In this document: piece after piece, positions 14,401-25,174 of the stretch
Position numbering within the stretch: the stretch's first letter is position 1
Layout: each line of letters begins with the position of its first letter
Assembly (NCBI GenBank): GCA_024734555.1
Contig: JANPWX010020248.1
Span: 2,138 to 66,137, forward strand
Length of the DNA: 64,000 nucleotides
DNA from: Trochalopteron elliotii
Lineage: Eukaryota > Chordata > Aves > Passeriformes > Leiothrichidae
Direction: 5' to 3'
Notes under the pieces: generated by a model
The model's database searches: none
What the model saw: the letters and a program-made list of their open reading frames with translations, nothing else
Told to the model about the DNA's origin: nothing
Translations under genes and position numbers: made by a program

Positions 14401-17400
14401 AAGCATTCCCATCGAGATCCATAAATGATTAAATGTTAAGACACTAGACCTAAGAAAGAAAACACTGAATTTAAAGCTGCACAAACTCAGGCAATGGGTA
14501 AGGCAGACTTCAGGTGTGACAAGGCTTAATCATTAAAGCAGTTTACTGTGCATTATAGAGGATTTTCTATGGTTGAAATCTGTATCTGCCCTGGAAACAC
14601 TGTGCTCATTACAGGATTTACTGGTGGAGGTTTCTGGCCTGGTACTGCAGGAAGTTGGACTTTACCATCCAAGTGGTACTTTCTGAACATTATATCCATG
14701 AAACCTGCACACAAGATTCTTACTGTTACATCCTTATTAACAATTATTGAGGTGGCTTTCTCTGATGGCTTCTTTGTCACTAGTTGTGAGGATATTTCTA
14801 ATCTGGTCACCCTTCCAGGACATGTTAAGCACTCATTCATTTTAGGAACCCTTTGAAAATGGAACAGTTAAAGAGTTAAGCTGCCATGGAGACTCATGCA
14901 CCAAACCATTATTTCAGATTGCACAGTTCAAAATGTTTATCTGCCAAAGACCTCTTCTAACCCCACAGATGTGAGGCTTCCATGGGTACCTCAATCCTTC
15001 CTCATAAATCCCCTCCCTGGCTACGGGTAGGTGCCCAGCTTGGGGTGACTCTTCCAGGTTGTGAGGATGAGCCTCATCCAGGGCCAGTGTTCACTTCCAG
15101 CTGGGGTACAGCACCTTGGCCCCAAACTGTGACACTGAAACAGCACCCATGACAACAGCCCCCATTCTGCCCACAGGTTGGGGTTTATCCTTCAGGCTCA
15201 GATTGAAACGGAAACCATGATCTCTGCAAATTATCTTCACATCTCAAGCCCACCAAAATCCTTTGCTCTAGTGGCCTTCTGTTTATTGCCATTAACTCGT
15301 GGCCTTTTCTGAGAAGCAACAAGAAATGTTACACTCTGAGTGAGATTGGGTCCAGATTTACCACTAACAGTTAATGAAAACATCCTATGGCAAGAGGCAG
15401 TTTAAGACCTCTGCTCCAGTCTAACTCACTTGTATTTTTATTTCTCTGTACCTTCCTGTGGCCTTGTCAGATCCCAGGGCTGAGCTGGGGAAGGATGGAA
15501 AGGGAGAGCTGTGCTGGGAGGGCATCACTTGAGTGGGATAAGGTCTCTCATCACAGCTGTTTGCCAGGGAAAGCACAGATTGGTCACTGATGTGTAATAA
15601 ATGCACTTCCCCTTACAATGTACCATTGGTTTTCAACCCTAACTTTTTTTTTTCCTGGTTTTGCTTTGGTTTCCAGAGTTTTTCGTTGCCTTTTTTAATG
15701 GTCTACTAAACATTTCTATTCAAGGATTACCCCCTTTCATTTCAGTTGGGAAAGTAACTGGCATGGCTTCTCCTTCCTTTTAGCTCCAGCCTCCTTGGGA
15801 AGACCTACAAAAACATTCTGGCTCTTCTTCAGTTCTTATCACTTGTCTGTTTTGGGATAGTTTTCACGTGTGGATGCATCTTGTTCTGCTCCCCATTTCT
15901 AGGGAATGAGCTCTGCATCAGGAGTACATAAATCCCAGGCAGAGCTGTCCATCCAGCCTGGAGCCTTTTAAAGCTTTACAGAAAAAATAAGCTTGTCCAT
16001 TTTGCTAAATATATTCCTTTTCACTTCTAGGTCCTCCTATAGAGCCCTTGGAGCCAACCAGGCCTTTACCAACTCTTCCTGTTCGCAGAATTCACTCCAC
16101 TTCAGAAAGAAAACACGAGAGACAGCCACGACCTCCCAGTCCTCCTCTGGGTGACAGGCCAGCTCTCCCTGGCTCCAAACCGAACATCTGTGATGGCAAC
16201 TTCAACACTGTGGCTCTCTTTAGAGGAGAAATGTTTGTTTTCAAGGTACTAAGAATTCCCACTTACCCATGAGTCTTCCCTTCATTTTATTGCTGGAAAA
16301 AGTCAATAGAAGTATTTGGTAGTGAGATTTGAAATGTCTGTGAAAAGAGCTCTGTTCATCTGAGGGTGATGACTGAGCAATATTGGAAGGAAGTGTGAGC
16401 AGATTGGCTCTGTAATGTTTGGAGACAGTGCCTGATGGGGTTTACAAAATGCCCAGGCATCCTGTACTCCAAAATGTGAACTGGGTGCAGAGAATTCAGA
16501 CACCACAAAGCCTGAGAGGAGCCAACTGTAAAGCCAGGAAGCAATGCCAGTACCATGGGTAACTATATAGAATCCTAGAGTGGGTTGAGTTGGGTTGGGA
16601 GGGACCTTAAGGACCAGCTTGTTCCACCCCCTGCCATGGACAGGGACACCTTCCGCTAGACCAAGCCCCATCCAAGCTGGCCTGAAACACTTTCAGGGAT
16701 GGGGCAGCAACAGCTTCTCTGGGAGCAAGCCTCATTGTCTCAGAGGTGACATGCATGGAACTGGGGCTTCGGGAGCAGTCAGCCTACCTGGGGAGTTTGA
16801 GTCAACCTTTCTTGTAAACTACAGCCCTTTGCTCAATAACCCATTAGAGTACCTTGAATGTGGACACCCATGACCCCATTCCCAAAATACCAGTAACTTT
16901 CACTCTGCCCAATGGGTGTGAAATGTGGAAAGGGACATATTGAAGGTTATTAAATGGACAAACCAAATCAGTTGCAGAAGATTCCTGAAATGAAACTAGT
17001 TGAAGATTGGGATGATATCTGGGAGAAGTCTCAAAAAGTTCTGTCCTGCTCATGCTCATCCCTGAGCATCCACTGCAGCTTTAACTAATGATCAAATATC
17101 TAAAGGGATATTTCATAAAAATCCTTTGTGCCTTTAAAGCTTGTGTTTTTCACATAGTCACCAGATGATATTCAGGCTGTCTGGCTCTCCTGGGCTCCGA
17201 GAGCTGAGCTTCAACTGAACCAGGACAAGCGTGACAACTCAGTGACAAGACATGGAGAGCTCACAATCCTTACAGCTGTGGACTCACTTTCCCCTGCTCC
17301 TTTTCCTTTTCCTTCTTTCCACCCTTTTTCACAGCACCATCAATCAACATCTCCCCCTTTTGGGCTGCCATCTTCCCCCCACAGCACTTCCCACACTAGA

Positions 17401-20400
17401 GACAGTGTTGGGCTGGGTTGGTCACCTGAAGCAGGACTTGTGTCTGTAATGATTGTGGGGCCTAGACAAGGATTAGCAGTGCTGGATGCTGGAGCCAGCC
17501 AGGTCTGACTGCAAGAGGAAAGTACTCAGTCTCAAGAGGCTTCTGGTTTCCTCAGGATCGCTGGTTCTGGCGTCTGCGCAACAACCGGGTGCAGGAGGGG
17601 TATCCCATGCAGATTGAGCAGTTCTGGAAGGGCCTCCCTGCAAAGATCGACGCAGCCTATGAGCGCTCTGATGGCAAATTCGTTTTCTTCAAAGGTACAG
17701 TACAGTTCAGTATGAGCCAACCACTGCTGCCTCACCTCAGGCTGCTTTTATGGCATGACAGTGGTGAAAACAGGTACACCCTTGCCCTTTTCCAAGGGGG
17801 CACTTCATGCAGCCACTGATCCTTAAAATACAGTTCAGTGTGGGCTGGCCTTGCCAGGACAATCTCTGTATAGAGTTAATGTCAATTAGGGGATGTTGGC
17901 TTTCATGTGATAACAAGAAACAGCTCCTATTTCCCAGGGAGTGCCAGTCCCCTGCTTATCTTCTTGAACACCTTTTGCCAGGGCATTGAGTTCTCTACAG
18001 GTGCAGGGCACTCCCAAGCCTAATTTCTGGACAATTGTCTCCTAAAGAGACAAAATGACCAACCTTGTGCTGAGGCCCTTCAGCTCCTTGTATGGTGACA
18101 GTGCCTGAACAGGATCCTGTAACTTGACAGCAAGCTGTGAGCAAGGAAGGGTGGCTGGAAAGCATGGCCAGTACAAAACTGCAGTACCTAGGCTTCTGGA
18201 TTTGTGTCTGCAGATTCCCCACCTCAGCTTTCTAAACTGTACTAAAACTTGGGAGGCTCAGGGAAGGGCAACAGAAATGTCTGAAAATCTTGGGCTGATC
18301 AACACCTCAGCCTGAGCAAAGGATGGCAGAGAGGGGATGAGACAAGTCTTTGAAGTCATGACTGGCATGAGAAGGTAAATGGGAAAGGGCTGCTCAACAG
18401 CCCTCCCCAAACAAGAGCTGAGAAGCAGCAGATGAAATAAGGTTTCAGATTCACAATGAAGTGGAGGAGCAGCTTCTTCACAGATTACAGTTAAGCCTGG
18501 AAGCCCTTAACATGCTGTGGTTCACATGTTTAGGCTCATATCGATTCAACTCCTAATAGGACAATCTCTTTGTTGTTTGTGTCCCCACTCCCCTCTAGGA
18601 GATAAGTACTGGGTTTTTAAGGAAGTGACGGCAGAGCCAGGCTACCCTCACAGCCTGGTGGAGCTGGGGAGCTGCCTGCCCCGGGAGGGCATCGACACGG
18701 CGCTGCGCTGGGAGCCCGTGGGCAAAACCTACTTCTTCAAAGGGGACAGGTACTGGAGGTACAACGAGGACAAGAGAGCAACGGACCCAGGATACCCAAA
18801 ACCCATCACCGTGTGGAGAGGAATCCCTCAGGCTCCTCAGGGGGCTTTCATCAGCAAGGAAGGCTGTATGTGTCTGCAGTCATTGCACCTGTTAGATTGG
18901 AAAGAGCTGGTCTGTGCTGGGAGCTGGGTGGTTGGATGTGGAGTGTTTTGAGTATTTTCTGATCCAGGAATCAAGTCTCAGAAGCCCTGGGGTCACCTGG
19001 GCTTTGTGAACAGCAGCAGTCTGAGATCCTTCCTGACCCTCATCTCAGCCCACAGACCTCCTCAGCTGCTAAATCACATGGTGACAGTCCAGCTCTGTGG
19101 GAATGGGACTTCTTTTAATGCAATAGACCCTACCCAATGTTTCCTGGGCCCTGGTTCTGGGGATGCTGGAACTTACACTTCCTCCTAATTTACCTGTAGT
19201 GAGCTCTGGCTCACTGCTAAATGTTCCAACCTGTCTGATGTTAGCAATTGGCCTTGAAGTTATGCTCTGAGTAGGGGCTTGGAGCTCCAGAGGCTCCTTC
19301 CAACACGTTTCTTTCTCTGATTTGAAGATTTCCTCCTCCTCCAGTTAGACAAAGAGGTAACAGAAGGGACTTGTGCCATTGAGGCTGTGTTCAAATCTGG
19401 AGCTGTGGTGTGAGAGGAGGGCTGTAGGGCTGGGCCAGGCTGGAGGAATGGCAGTGAGAGCCAGCCAAGCTGGGGAACAGTGCGGGAGACCAACACTTTC
19501 ACCACAGCTCCCTTCTCCTGTTTTCTAGTAACTTGACAGTCATTAGGAAATGGGTCATCTGGGGAGAGGGAGATGCTTCAAACAACATGTAGTATAAAGC
19601 ATTACCCTTTTATTAGCAGAAGAACAACACTGCTCTTTAACACAGGCCAAATCTTTGGGATTCTGTGGCAAAAGGACTCACTCAGCATTTGCTCCCTCAG
19701 GCTGAATGAACAGAAACCTGGTGTTCTTCCAAACATTATCACACCCAGGCACACGCTGGCACCCTGCAGGTGATGTTCGTCACTTGGCAATGATGAGCAC
19801 ATATTTACAGATGCTTTAGTAAAAAAAAAACTCACTGCAGAAAAGGGTTCACTGCAGAACCCTTCCTTTAAAGTTAGTAGTGTTTTCTTTTTTAATTCCC
19901 AGCTTGTCTTGGCCAAGGGGAATGGTATTCCATGGGCAATGTTGAATACACTAGCCAGGGTTATGGCTTCTCCTTTAAATCTCAGCTCCAAAAACACCTT
20001 CACTTTCCAATGGCTTGGGAATGTTCTGAATAAATGTGTTTTATTGACTTAGGTAGTGGCCATCTTCAGGTTGTCCAGGCTCCCTTAATATCCTCCCACA
20101 AGCACAGCTCATTAACCGGAAATAGTGAGAAATATTCTCTGTTTTGTCTCCTAGTTTACACCTACTTTTACAAAGGGAAGGAGTACTGGAAGTTCGACAA
20201 CCAGAGGCTGAGTGTGGAGCCAGGCTACCCCAGGTCGATCCTCAAGGACTGGATGGGCTGTAACCAGAAGGATGTTGAGCGGAGCAAGGACCGGCGCCTC
20301 CCGCACGACGACGTGGATATCATGGTGACAATAAATGACATGCCCAGCACTGTCAATGCCATCGCAGTGGTGATCCCCTGCATCCTGTCCCTGTGTATCC

Positions 20401-20492
20401 TTGTCCTGGTATACACAATCTTCCAGTTTAAAAACAAAGAGGTGCAGCAAAATGTTGTGTACTACAAAAGACCTGTCCAGGAATGGGTATGA
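5243..20492 (+). CDS. MMP24: MMP24 (MT5-MMP), 3' five coding exons joined; 5' part outside window
   Basis: Membrane-type matrix metalloproteinase, a zinc endopeptidase at the cell surface that cleaves extracellular matrix and adhesion proteins such as N-cadherin. Exons 5243-5404, 16031-16245, 17556-17694, 18599-18865 and 20155-20492 join in frame (about 372 residues plus stop) with AG/GT borders. In order they encode the second half of the catalytic domain with [11 protein letters not shown] and the Met-turn SAIMAPF, a proline-rich hinge, a four-blade hemopexin domain bounded by the CDG and GCNQ cysteines, a stem with an RSKDRR furin-like site, a hydrophobic transmembrane segment around [16 protein letters not shown], and a cytosolic tail ending EWV, a PDZ ligand. 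The tail and the RPVQEWV ending separate MMP24 from MMP14, MMP15 and MMP16. Signal peptide, propeptide and first half of the catalytic domain must lie left of the window. EIF6 follows on the opposite strand, as in other vertebrates. Confidence 0.97.
6290..6480 (+). mobile_element. Ancient CR1/L3-like LINE remnant
   Basis: The run around 'cttgtcaatgtttgcatcag' followed by 'tgatctgccagtgagtttg' resembles the conserved reverse-transcriptase stretch encoding '-LFN-FI-DL-' of CR1/L3-type LINEs. It is strongly decayed and the limits are uncertain. Confidence 0.45.
8495..8762 (+). mobile_element. CR1 3' end (sense on +)
   Basis: Good match to the CR1 3' consensus as I know it: 'gtgacaggacaaaaggaaac', 'aaaatttcttcactaagaag', 'ggaacagctgcccagggcag', 'tggatgtggcacttggtgat', then 'ttggacttgatcatctcag' and the terminal 'gattctgtgattccatgatt'. 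The terminal 8-bp-like repeats mark the 3' end. Confidence 0.93.
10631..10666 (+). repeat. Tandem repeat, 12 bp x 3
   Basis: Three perfect head-to-tail copies of cagagcagccag in MMP24 intron 5. Confidence 0.95.
14557..14867 (-). other. Unrecognised open frame, about 100 codons, in MMP24 intron 5
   Basis: A minus-strand frame is open for about 104 codons, with ATG at 14840-14838 and stop near 14553. It includes [16 protein letters not shown] and [16 protein letters not shown] do not recognise the protein and see no splice sites tying it to a gene. The opposite strand is open over the same interval, which weakens the coding case. It could be a decayed pseudogene fragment or chance. Confidence 0.2.
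16031..16245 (+). CDS. MMP24: MMP24 exon 6: hinge and first hemopexin blade
   Basis: 215-nt exon with acceptor ttcacttctag and donor gtacta. It encodes a Pro/Arg-rich hinge ([16 protein letters not shown], then a stretch rich in PRPPSPP) and the start of hemopexin at [20 protein letters not shown]. The Cys in CDG should pair with the Cys in GCNQ of the last exon, as in the family. It ends in phase 0 at Lys. Confidence 0.97.
16246..17555 (+). other. MMP24 intron 6
   Basis: A 1.3-kb intron containing one antisense CR1 fragment at 16.57-16.74 kb. Nothing else recognised. Confidence 0.85.
16565..16740 (-). mobile_element. CR1 3' fragment (antisense)
   Basis: Starts 'agaatcctagagtgggttga' and continues 'gggagggaccttaaggacca' and 'cctgccatggacagggacac', the reverse-complement CR1 tail. 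The left end is the CR1 3' terminus. Confidence 0.88.
17556..17694 (+). CDS. MMP24: MMP24 exon 7: hemopexin blades 1-2
   Basis: 139-nt exon with acceptor tttcctcag and donor gtacag. It encodes [20 protein letters not shown] through [10 protein letters not shown], typical hemopexin-repeat sequence. The last codon is split G|GA with the next exon. Confidence 0.97.
17695..18598 (+). other. MMP24 intron 7
   Basis: A 0.9-kb intron. Its right half holds a decayed LINE-like stretch ending about 85 bp before exon 8. Confidence 0.8.
18235..18515 (+). mobile_element. Ancient CR1-like LINE remnant
   Basis: Contains degraded versions of CR1/L3 3'-region phrases: 'gggcaacagaaatgtctgaa', 'gaggagcagcttcttcacag', and a terminal 'gttaagcctggaagccctt'. 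It is too diverged to set exact ends. Confidence 0.45.
18599..18865 (+). CDS. MMP24: MMP24 exon 8: hemopexin blades 2-4
   Basis: 267-nt exon with acceptor cccctctag and donor gtatgt. It encodes [19 protein letters not shown], the [20 protein letters not shown] blade, and [19 protein letters not shown] up to SKEG. The split codon T|TT gives Phe where I recall Tyr in the human protein. The exon is more GC-rich than its flanking introns. Confidence 0.97.
18866..20154 (+). other. MMP24 intron 8
   Basis: A 1.3-kb intron with no recognised repeat, exon or RNA gene. Confidence 0.8.
20155..20492 (+). CDS. MMP24: MMP24 exon 9: last hemopexin blade, stem, transmembrane anchor, cytosolic tail
   Basis: 338-nt terminal coding exon with acceptor tgtctcctag and stop TGA at 20490-20492. 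It encodes [16 protein letters not shown], the closing Cys in DWMGCNQ, the stem with RSKDRR, a hydrophobic span of about 20 residues starting VVIPCILSL, and a basic cytosolic tail ending [10 protein letters not shown]. The terminal EWV fits the PDZ-binding motif known for MT5-MMP. Confidence 0.97.
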
Positions 20493-20990
20493 CACAGCCT
20501 GCTGCACATTTCAACTCATTGAGCTGATGAGGACTATGGACACACACAAAAAAAGAGGAAAAAATGCATTGAAAAGCCTACCAAACAAAACTGCTTCAGT
20601 GACCTACAAGTTTTGGACACCCTGGGATGGAAATAAGCAGGAAAACTGGAAAAAATACAGGCAGGCAGCCTTGCAGTGTGGAGCCTCTTTCCTTTGTACT
20701 GCTTTGGTCACCTGCCGGTCGTGGTGCCATCCACCGGCTTGCTCTGCCAGCACCAGTCTTCGAGACAGGTTTCAACTGATCTGGGAAACTTCTTTCAGTT
20801 CCCTGCACCAGTGCTCCCTGTTAAACCCAGCATTCTCCAGTGTAGCTAAACCACCTCTGAACAGAACCATTTTTTTAATAGCTGTCTCATAAATGAATTA
20901 AGATCATGAAATCTATGAACAAGAACAATTTCAGTGTCATAAGCAGAAGACATTCTGATGCTGAATCATTCTATAAAACCTTCTTAGTTT

Positions 20991-20996
20991 ATTAAA
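20991..20996 (+). terminator. Candidate proximal poly(A) signal ATTAAA (MMP24)
   Basis: ATTAAA lies 499 nt after the MMP24 stop, within 'gtttattaaaaaat'. No strong GU-rich element follows, so this is the weakest of the three candidates. Confidence 0.3.
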
Positions 20997-22631
20997 AAAT
21001 CCAGGGATCTACCTGGATACAATTTTCCAATACCTGCTGGTCAGATGTTTTGTACATTCATAACTAATTAATGCTGCCACTCAGCACAGTGCACGAGGAA
21101 CCACCGAGCACTCAAAGAGGTACCAGAGTGTAGAGCAGAAGCTCAAGAAGCACCAAACCAGACACCTGGCAAGCCCTAGACTGGGACAGTCTGAAGACAA
21201 AGTAATCGGGTCTTAAAAAAAAAAAAAATCATGGTTTTTGTTTTGGGAGCCAATCATGAAAGTAATATTTAAATGTCATTTAAGTTGGTTTAAGCTCCCG
21301 CCAGCAAGAACCCAGGAACCAATGGTTACCGAAATTCTGGGAATGTGTATAGACAGACTGCACTCTGCCCGTTAAGACGCTGGGAAAAGATGAGTTGTTT
21401 TTCTGTGGCATGTGTAACTAGATTGTGGAATTTGTATGTTGGGTTTCAGGAGAATGGAAATGTTTGTTTGGAGTGAGGTCGTCATTATATTTTGGTGAAA
21501 TAATCAAGGTAAAGTAAGAATTAGGCCTGTTTATAAAACTAAATCTAACCCCTGTAGATGTTACAAACGTATGCCTTCAGAATCTGGGAGTTTGTTTCAC
21601 TCACTTCTTCACAGGCAAATATTTGGCAAGGACCAAAGGAAGCATGCCACACAAGTAGAATGAGTTTACCACTTTTGACAGAGCCATAAAAATCAGGTAA
21701 AGGCAAGAAAAATATCATAACTTTCAGCTAGTGACTTTCCACAGGTTTCTTCCTACAACAGTAGCTTCTGCTTGTCCCTCTTACAGTTGTGAGTGATTCA
21801 GGACATTGTGCCCTAACCACAAACTTTTGATTTTCATGATGCTGATATTTTTACCATGTTGAATAAGAGTGGAAGAGTCTTTTGCAGTGCAGTGTAACGG
21901 TGAAGTCCAGCACTGTACAGAAGTGCCATCCATGTCAGCACAGGAATTGCTTTGCCCGCTCACCATGGGGAACAGGTGATTAACCTAAACCCTCTGCCTA
22001 TAACTGAATTTTATTGAGTGCAATGGAAGTGCAATGCACAGAATGTCCACTTAGTATAGAAAAAGTACAGCTTTGTAATGTCAGCTCTGAAAAAAACCCC
22101 CAAGGACAACAAACACGCTAAAAGTATTCCTAATTACAATGAGGAACAAAGCAGCAGAGAGATCGATAGAATTACGGATTGCTAATTAGTGCTCAAATAT
22201 TGCTCTGGTGAAGCAGGATAGACACATAGATTCGTCTGGTGAAGCCCTCTATGACTGCATTAACGTGTGGTCTCAAACTGTATTTTGCCCTTCATAACTG
22301 ATTTCCATAGCCAAGCTGTTTATTGTGTTTAAACATAAACTATCACCAACATATTACAAAGTAAGTGAGAAGCTCGTAGATGCAAAACTTTGGACTGTAG
22401 TGACAAAACGTGCTAACGTCTCGTGATGAGTGAAAGGAGTGCGAAGGACCAAACGAAATCAGAGCTGCTGATCAGACACCCCCCGCTACTCCGCGTTGCT
22501 CCATGTCCCAGAGGTGTGGTGGGACACACCACGGACGCCACGGCCACGTGGCACCTCGGTCTCATCTGTAACGCTGCCATCTCGCCGGGACTGCGACAGC
22601 CCAAACCTCTGAGCAACTTCCAACAGCCATC

Positions 22632-22637
22632 ATTAAA
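22632..22637 (+). terminator. Candidate poly(A) signal ATTAAA with GU/U-rich downstream (MMP24)
   Basis: ATTAAA is followed after 15 nt by a run of 18 A and then by 'gaggtttgtttgtatttttg', a good U/GU-rich downstream element. The geometry suits cleavage near 22,655-22,670. Confidence 0.4.
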
Positions 22638-22652
22638 AACAAAAATTATACC

Positions 22653-22670
22653 AAAAAAAAAAAAAAAAAA
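22653..22670 (+). repeat. Poly(A) run, 18 nt
   Basis: Eighteen uninterrupted A residues in the MMP24 3' region, the longest homopolymer noticed in the window. It could cause internal priming in oligo-dT libraries. Confidence 0.95.
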
Positions 22671-22684
22671 TTTACAACAGAGAG

Positions 22685-22742
22685 GTTTGTTTGTATTTTT
22701 GATTGGACCCAGACCATTGAGGTCTGGGTTTGTTTGTATTTT
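22685..22742 (+). repeat. Hairpin (9-bp stem) flanked by 15-bp direct repeats
   Basis: acccagacc (22707-22715) and ggtctgggt (22721-22729) are perfect reverse complements around the loop attga. Two exact copies of gtttgtttgtatttt flank them at 22685-22699 and 22728-22742. The function is unknown. Confidence 0.9.
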
Positions 22743-23339
22743 CTCCCCCCGTGCCCCAAGGGCAGGTTTTTGGCCTGCCCAAGGAATGAGCTGTTCAGGC
22801 GGCGCAGTGCCCAGGTGGGCAGGAGGCTGAGCCCTGTGCCCGGGGTGGCTGCAGCAAGGTGAGCTGCTGTCCTGGGCTGCCAAAACACAGCCTCAGCTGC
22901 TGCTCCACAGAGCCATAGAAATACCCCAGAGCCTCTTGTACCTGCCCTGTACCTGGCTCCTGGGGCAGGTGTTACCTATGGGAGTTTCCAGGGGGTGAGA
23001 ACAGCCCTCTGCAGCCACAGGGGACTGCGGGGGGGAAGCAGCTTTCCTCCAGCACAATCCCATTCATTATGACCTCTGTTTTGCTAAGATCAGCCCCTGG
23101 GCACTCGTGGGGTAACTTAGATCTGGGCACAAACATGTTTTTTTGTGTAGGGGACAGTTCCCATCCCTGAGCTGTTTGCTGGGATCCTGTGCTGTGCTAC
23201 AGAAGCACTGGACTCGCTGCCCATCAGCCTGGCCAAAGCTCTCTGTGGGCAGGGGCTGTGTTCCAGCTACTGTCCAGAAATGCAGGACACATTGTTCCCA
23301 CAGGAGAACAGGGAGCAGCAGTGCTAATTCAACTCTAAC

Positions 23340-23345
23340 AATAAA
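23340..23345 (+). terminator. Candidate distal poly(A) signal AATAAA (MMP24)
   Basis: Canonical AATAAA followed at once by 'ggctgttgtgtgttctc', a GU-rich element typical of downstream poly(A) elements. The orientation fits the end of MMP24. Confidence 0.4.
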
Positions 23346-23365
23346 AAAGGCTGTTGTGTGTTCTC

Positions 23366-25170
23366 ACTATACTGCAATCAATATCCTATTTGGTTTTTTT
23401 CCAGTTTTTGACTACTCTGAATAATTTCATTACCATTCAGGCTCATTGGAACAGGAAATTTAGACATTTGCTGGGATACTTGATTACTACATTCACAAAA
23501 GCTGGTCCTCCCCTAATAGATTAATTATTCCTAACTTATAATGAGCCATTAAAACTCAAGATCTCCAATCTCATACTGTGAGGACTCGGAGGTTTAGAAA
23601 ACTCTGTAAAGGATCCTGACAAGTTTTTGGCCATTAAAGCACACACAGGTACACAGCCAAAGACCTCACTGAACCCAGAGTTAGGAGCCTTTCATTTCTC
23701 CCTCCTGTCACATTCACCCCAGGGCTAGATTCCAGCTCTTCTCATAGTATCACCTATTTGTCCAGCATTCTTTAGTTCCTCTGATCATTCCTGCAACCCT
23801 TCCTGAGGTCATGTGTTGCCTTCCACTGCCTGAGGGCAAAGGTGCCAGGTGGCTTTAGCCAGGGTATTAACCCACACCTTTGTAGCTCAGAAATTTCATT
23901 TTTAAGAATCCCAAGAACCAGTGGAAACCCAGCTCTGGGGACATACAATTTAGTTTCACTGACTATTCCTTAACACCTTTTGGCATCATCGCCACACATG
24001 CTGTGCTGCCTTGGAGATAAAAGCACATGAAAAGGGTCAGTCAAGGGCTGCACTGTGCTTTTGCCCCAGGCTGTCATGCCAAGGGCCTGTCACCTGGAAC
24101 CCTGCCATTCTGGAACCCTTCACCTGGGCTCTCATTTCACCCTTGCTGTGGCACACTGCTGTGTTCAGCCTCCTCACCACCCTGCTCCTGCCAGCTCTGG
24201 CACTGCAGGGCAGGATCTCAGGGCAAGCAACGGGCAGCAGCATGAGAATTTCACCTCTCCTTTCCCCAGCTTCTTTTGGAGTTTGAGACCCAAAATTTAA
24301 TGTATATGAGCATTACCCCAAAATATCTATTTGCAGAAACAGTTGGCAACCACTGTGCAACACTTGTATCTCATCTACACATAGTGCTCAGGATAAAGAT
24401 GCATCATGGATTTACAGCTAATGCTGTTTTGGGCTGTTTGGGCTTTGTTTTCTTAATTAGCTCCAGACATTGTTTGCTTTCTTAACCACTAGTGAAGCCA
24501 GAGCATGTCTGTTCCAATATGGACTTTCAGTCAGCAATGTGCTCTTGCATTGCTCAGAGTTCACCACTACTGGGTGAAATTTGGATTTTTAACCACAATG
24601 TGCTTCACTTCACACTCAGTGGCACTGATTTTCCCTTTCTATCCAGTCCTCATCCTCACTAGTCAGACTAAGTCAGTATGGCCAAAATTCCCTGCCCTAA
24701 TCCACTGACCTTCCTAAACCAGACAAGTCAGAGGGCTTCCCTCATTCCATGGGATCACTCACCCAAGGTCCCCAAATACCTTTGCTACAAAATCCTGCCA
24801 AATGCCTTTTGAAAATAACAACAGTACAAGAGACCATCTCCCTATCCCTGTGAACTCTTTAAAGAGCTGCACGTGTCTTCTGGGATACAACTTGCCATTG
24901 AAATACCACATTTATCCTCTCATGATCCATGCTCCTAAATTCATTCTGTATTAGTTTGTTTCCTTGTACACAGGTCCACCTCAGTAGCTCAGAATTCCCA
25001 CAGACCCACGTTTAAAACAGGTATCACACAAACAGCTCCACCCAGGAGCTGAGCCCTGTGAGGTGGCCAAAGGGAAGCAGCTTCTCACTCTAAATACTGA
25101 GACAAGCTGAGAGGAGACTTGGAGTCAGGGCCAAGACAGGTGGTGCATGATATCAAAGGGTTGATATCTG
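23366..25170. other. Spacer between the MMP24 and EIF6 3' ends
   Basis: Convergent gene ends face each other here. No gene or CR1 element is recognised. Positions 23.40-23.56 kb are AT-rich with several TAAT/ATTA cores. Confidence 0.65.
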
Positions 25171-25174
25171 GTGA

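Larger units (their letters stand above)
5405..16030 (+). other. MMP24 intron 5
   Basis: This 10.6-kb intron holds an old LINE fragment near 6.3 kb, a CR1 tail at 8.5-8.8 kb, a three-copy 12-bp repeat at 10.63 kb, and an AT-rich stretch at 14.1-14.9 kb that includes an unrecognised open frame. I recognise no exon or RNA gene. Confidence 0.8.
20493..23365 (+). other. MMP24: MMP24 3' UTR and 3' flank (end uncertain)
   Basis: Starts directly after the MMP24 stop. Candidate poly(A) signals are ATTAAA at 20991, ATTAAA at 22632 and AATAAA at 23340. The last would give a 3' UTR of about 2.9 kb, in the range I recall for mammalian MMP24. The stretch contains a 13-A run near 21.22 kb, a CpG-richer patch at 22.38-22.61 kb, an 18-A run at 22653-22670 and a perfect hairpin at 22707-22729. 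Confidence 0.5.

Noticed and set aside
22413..22883. Long open frames on both strands in the MMP24 3' region
   Set aside because: They read through the poly(A) run as poly-Lys or poly-Phe and have no domain. Best explained as UTR or flank.
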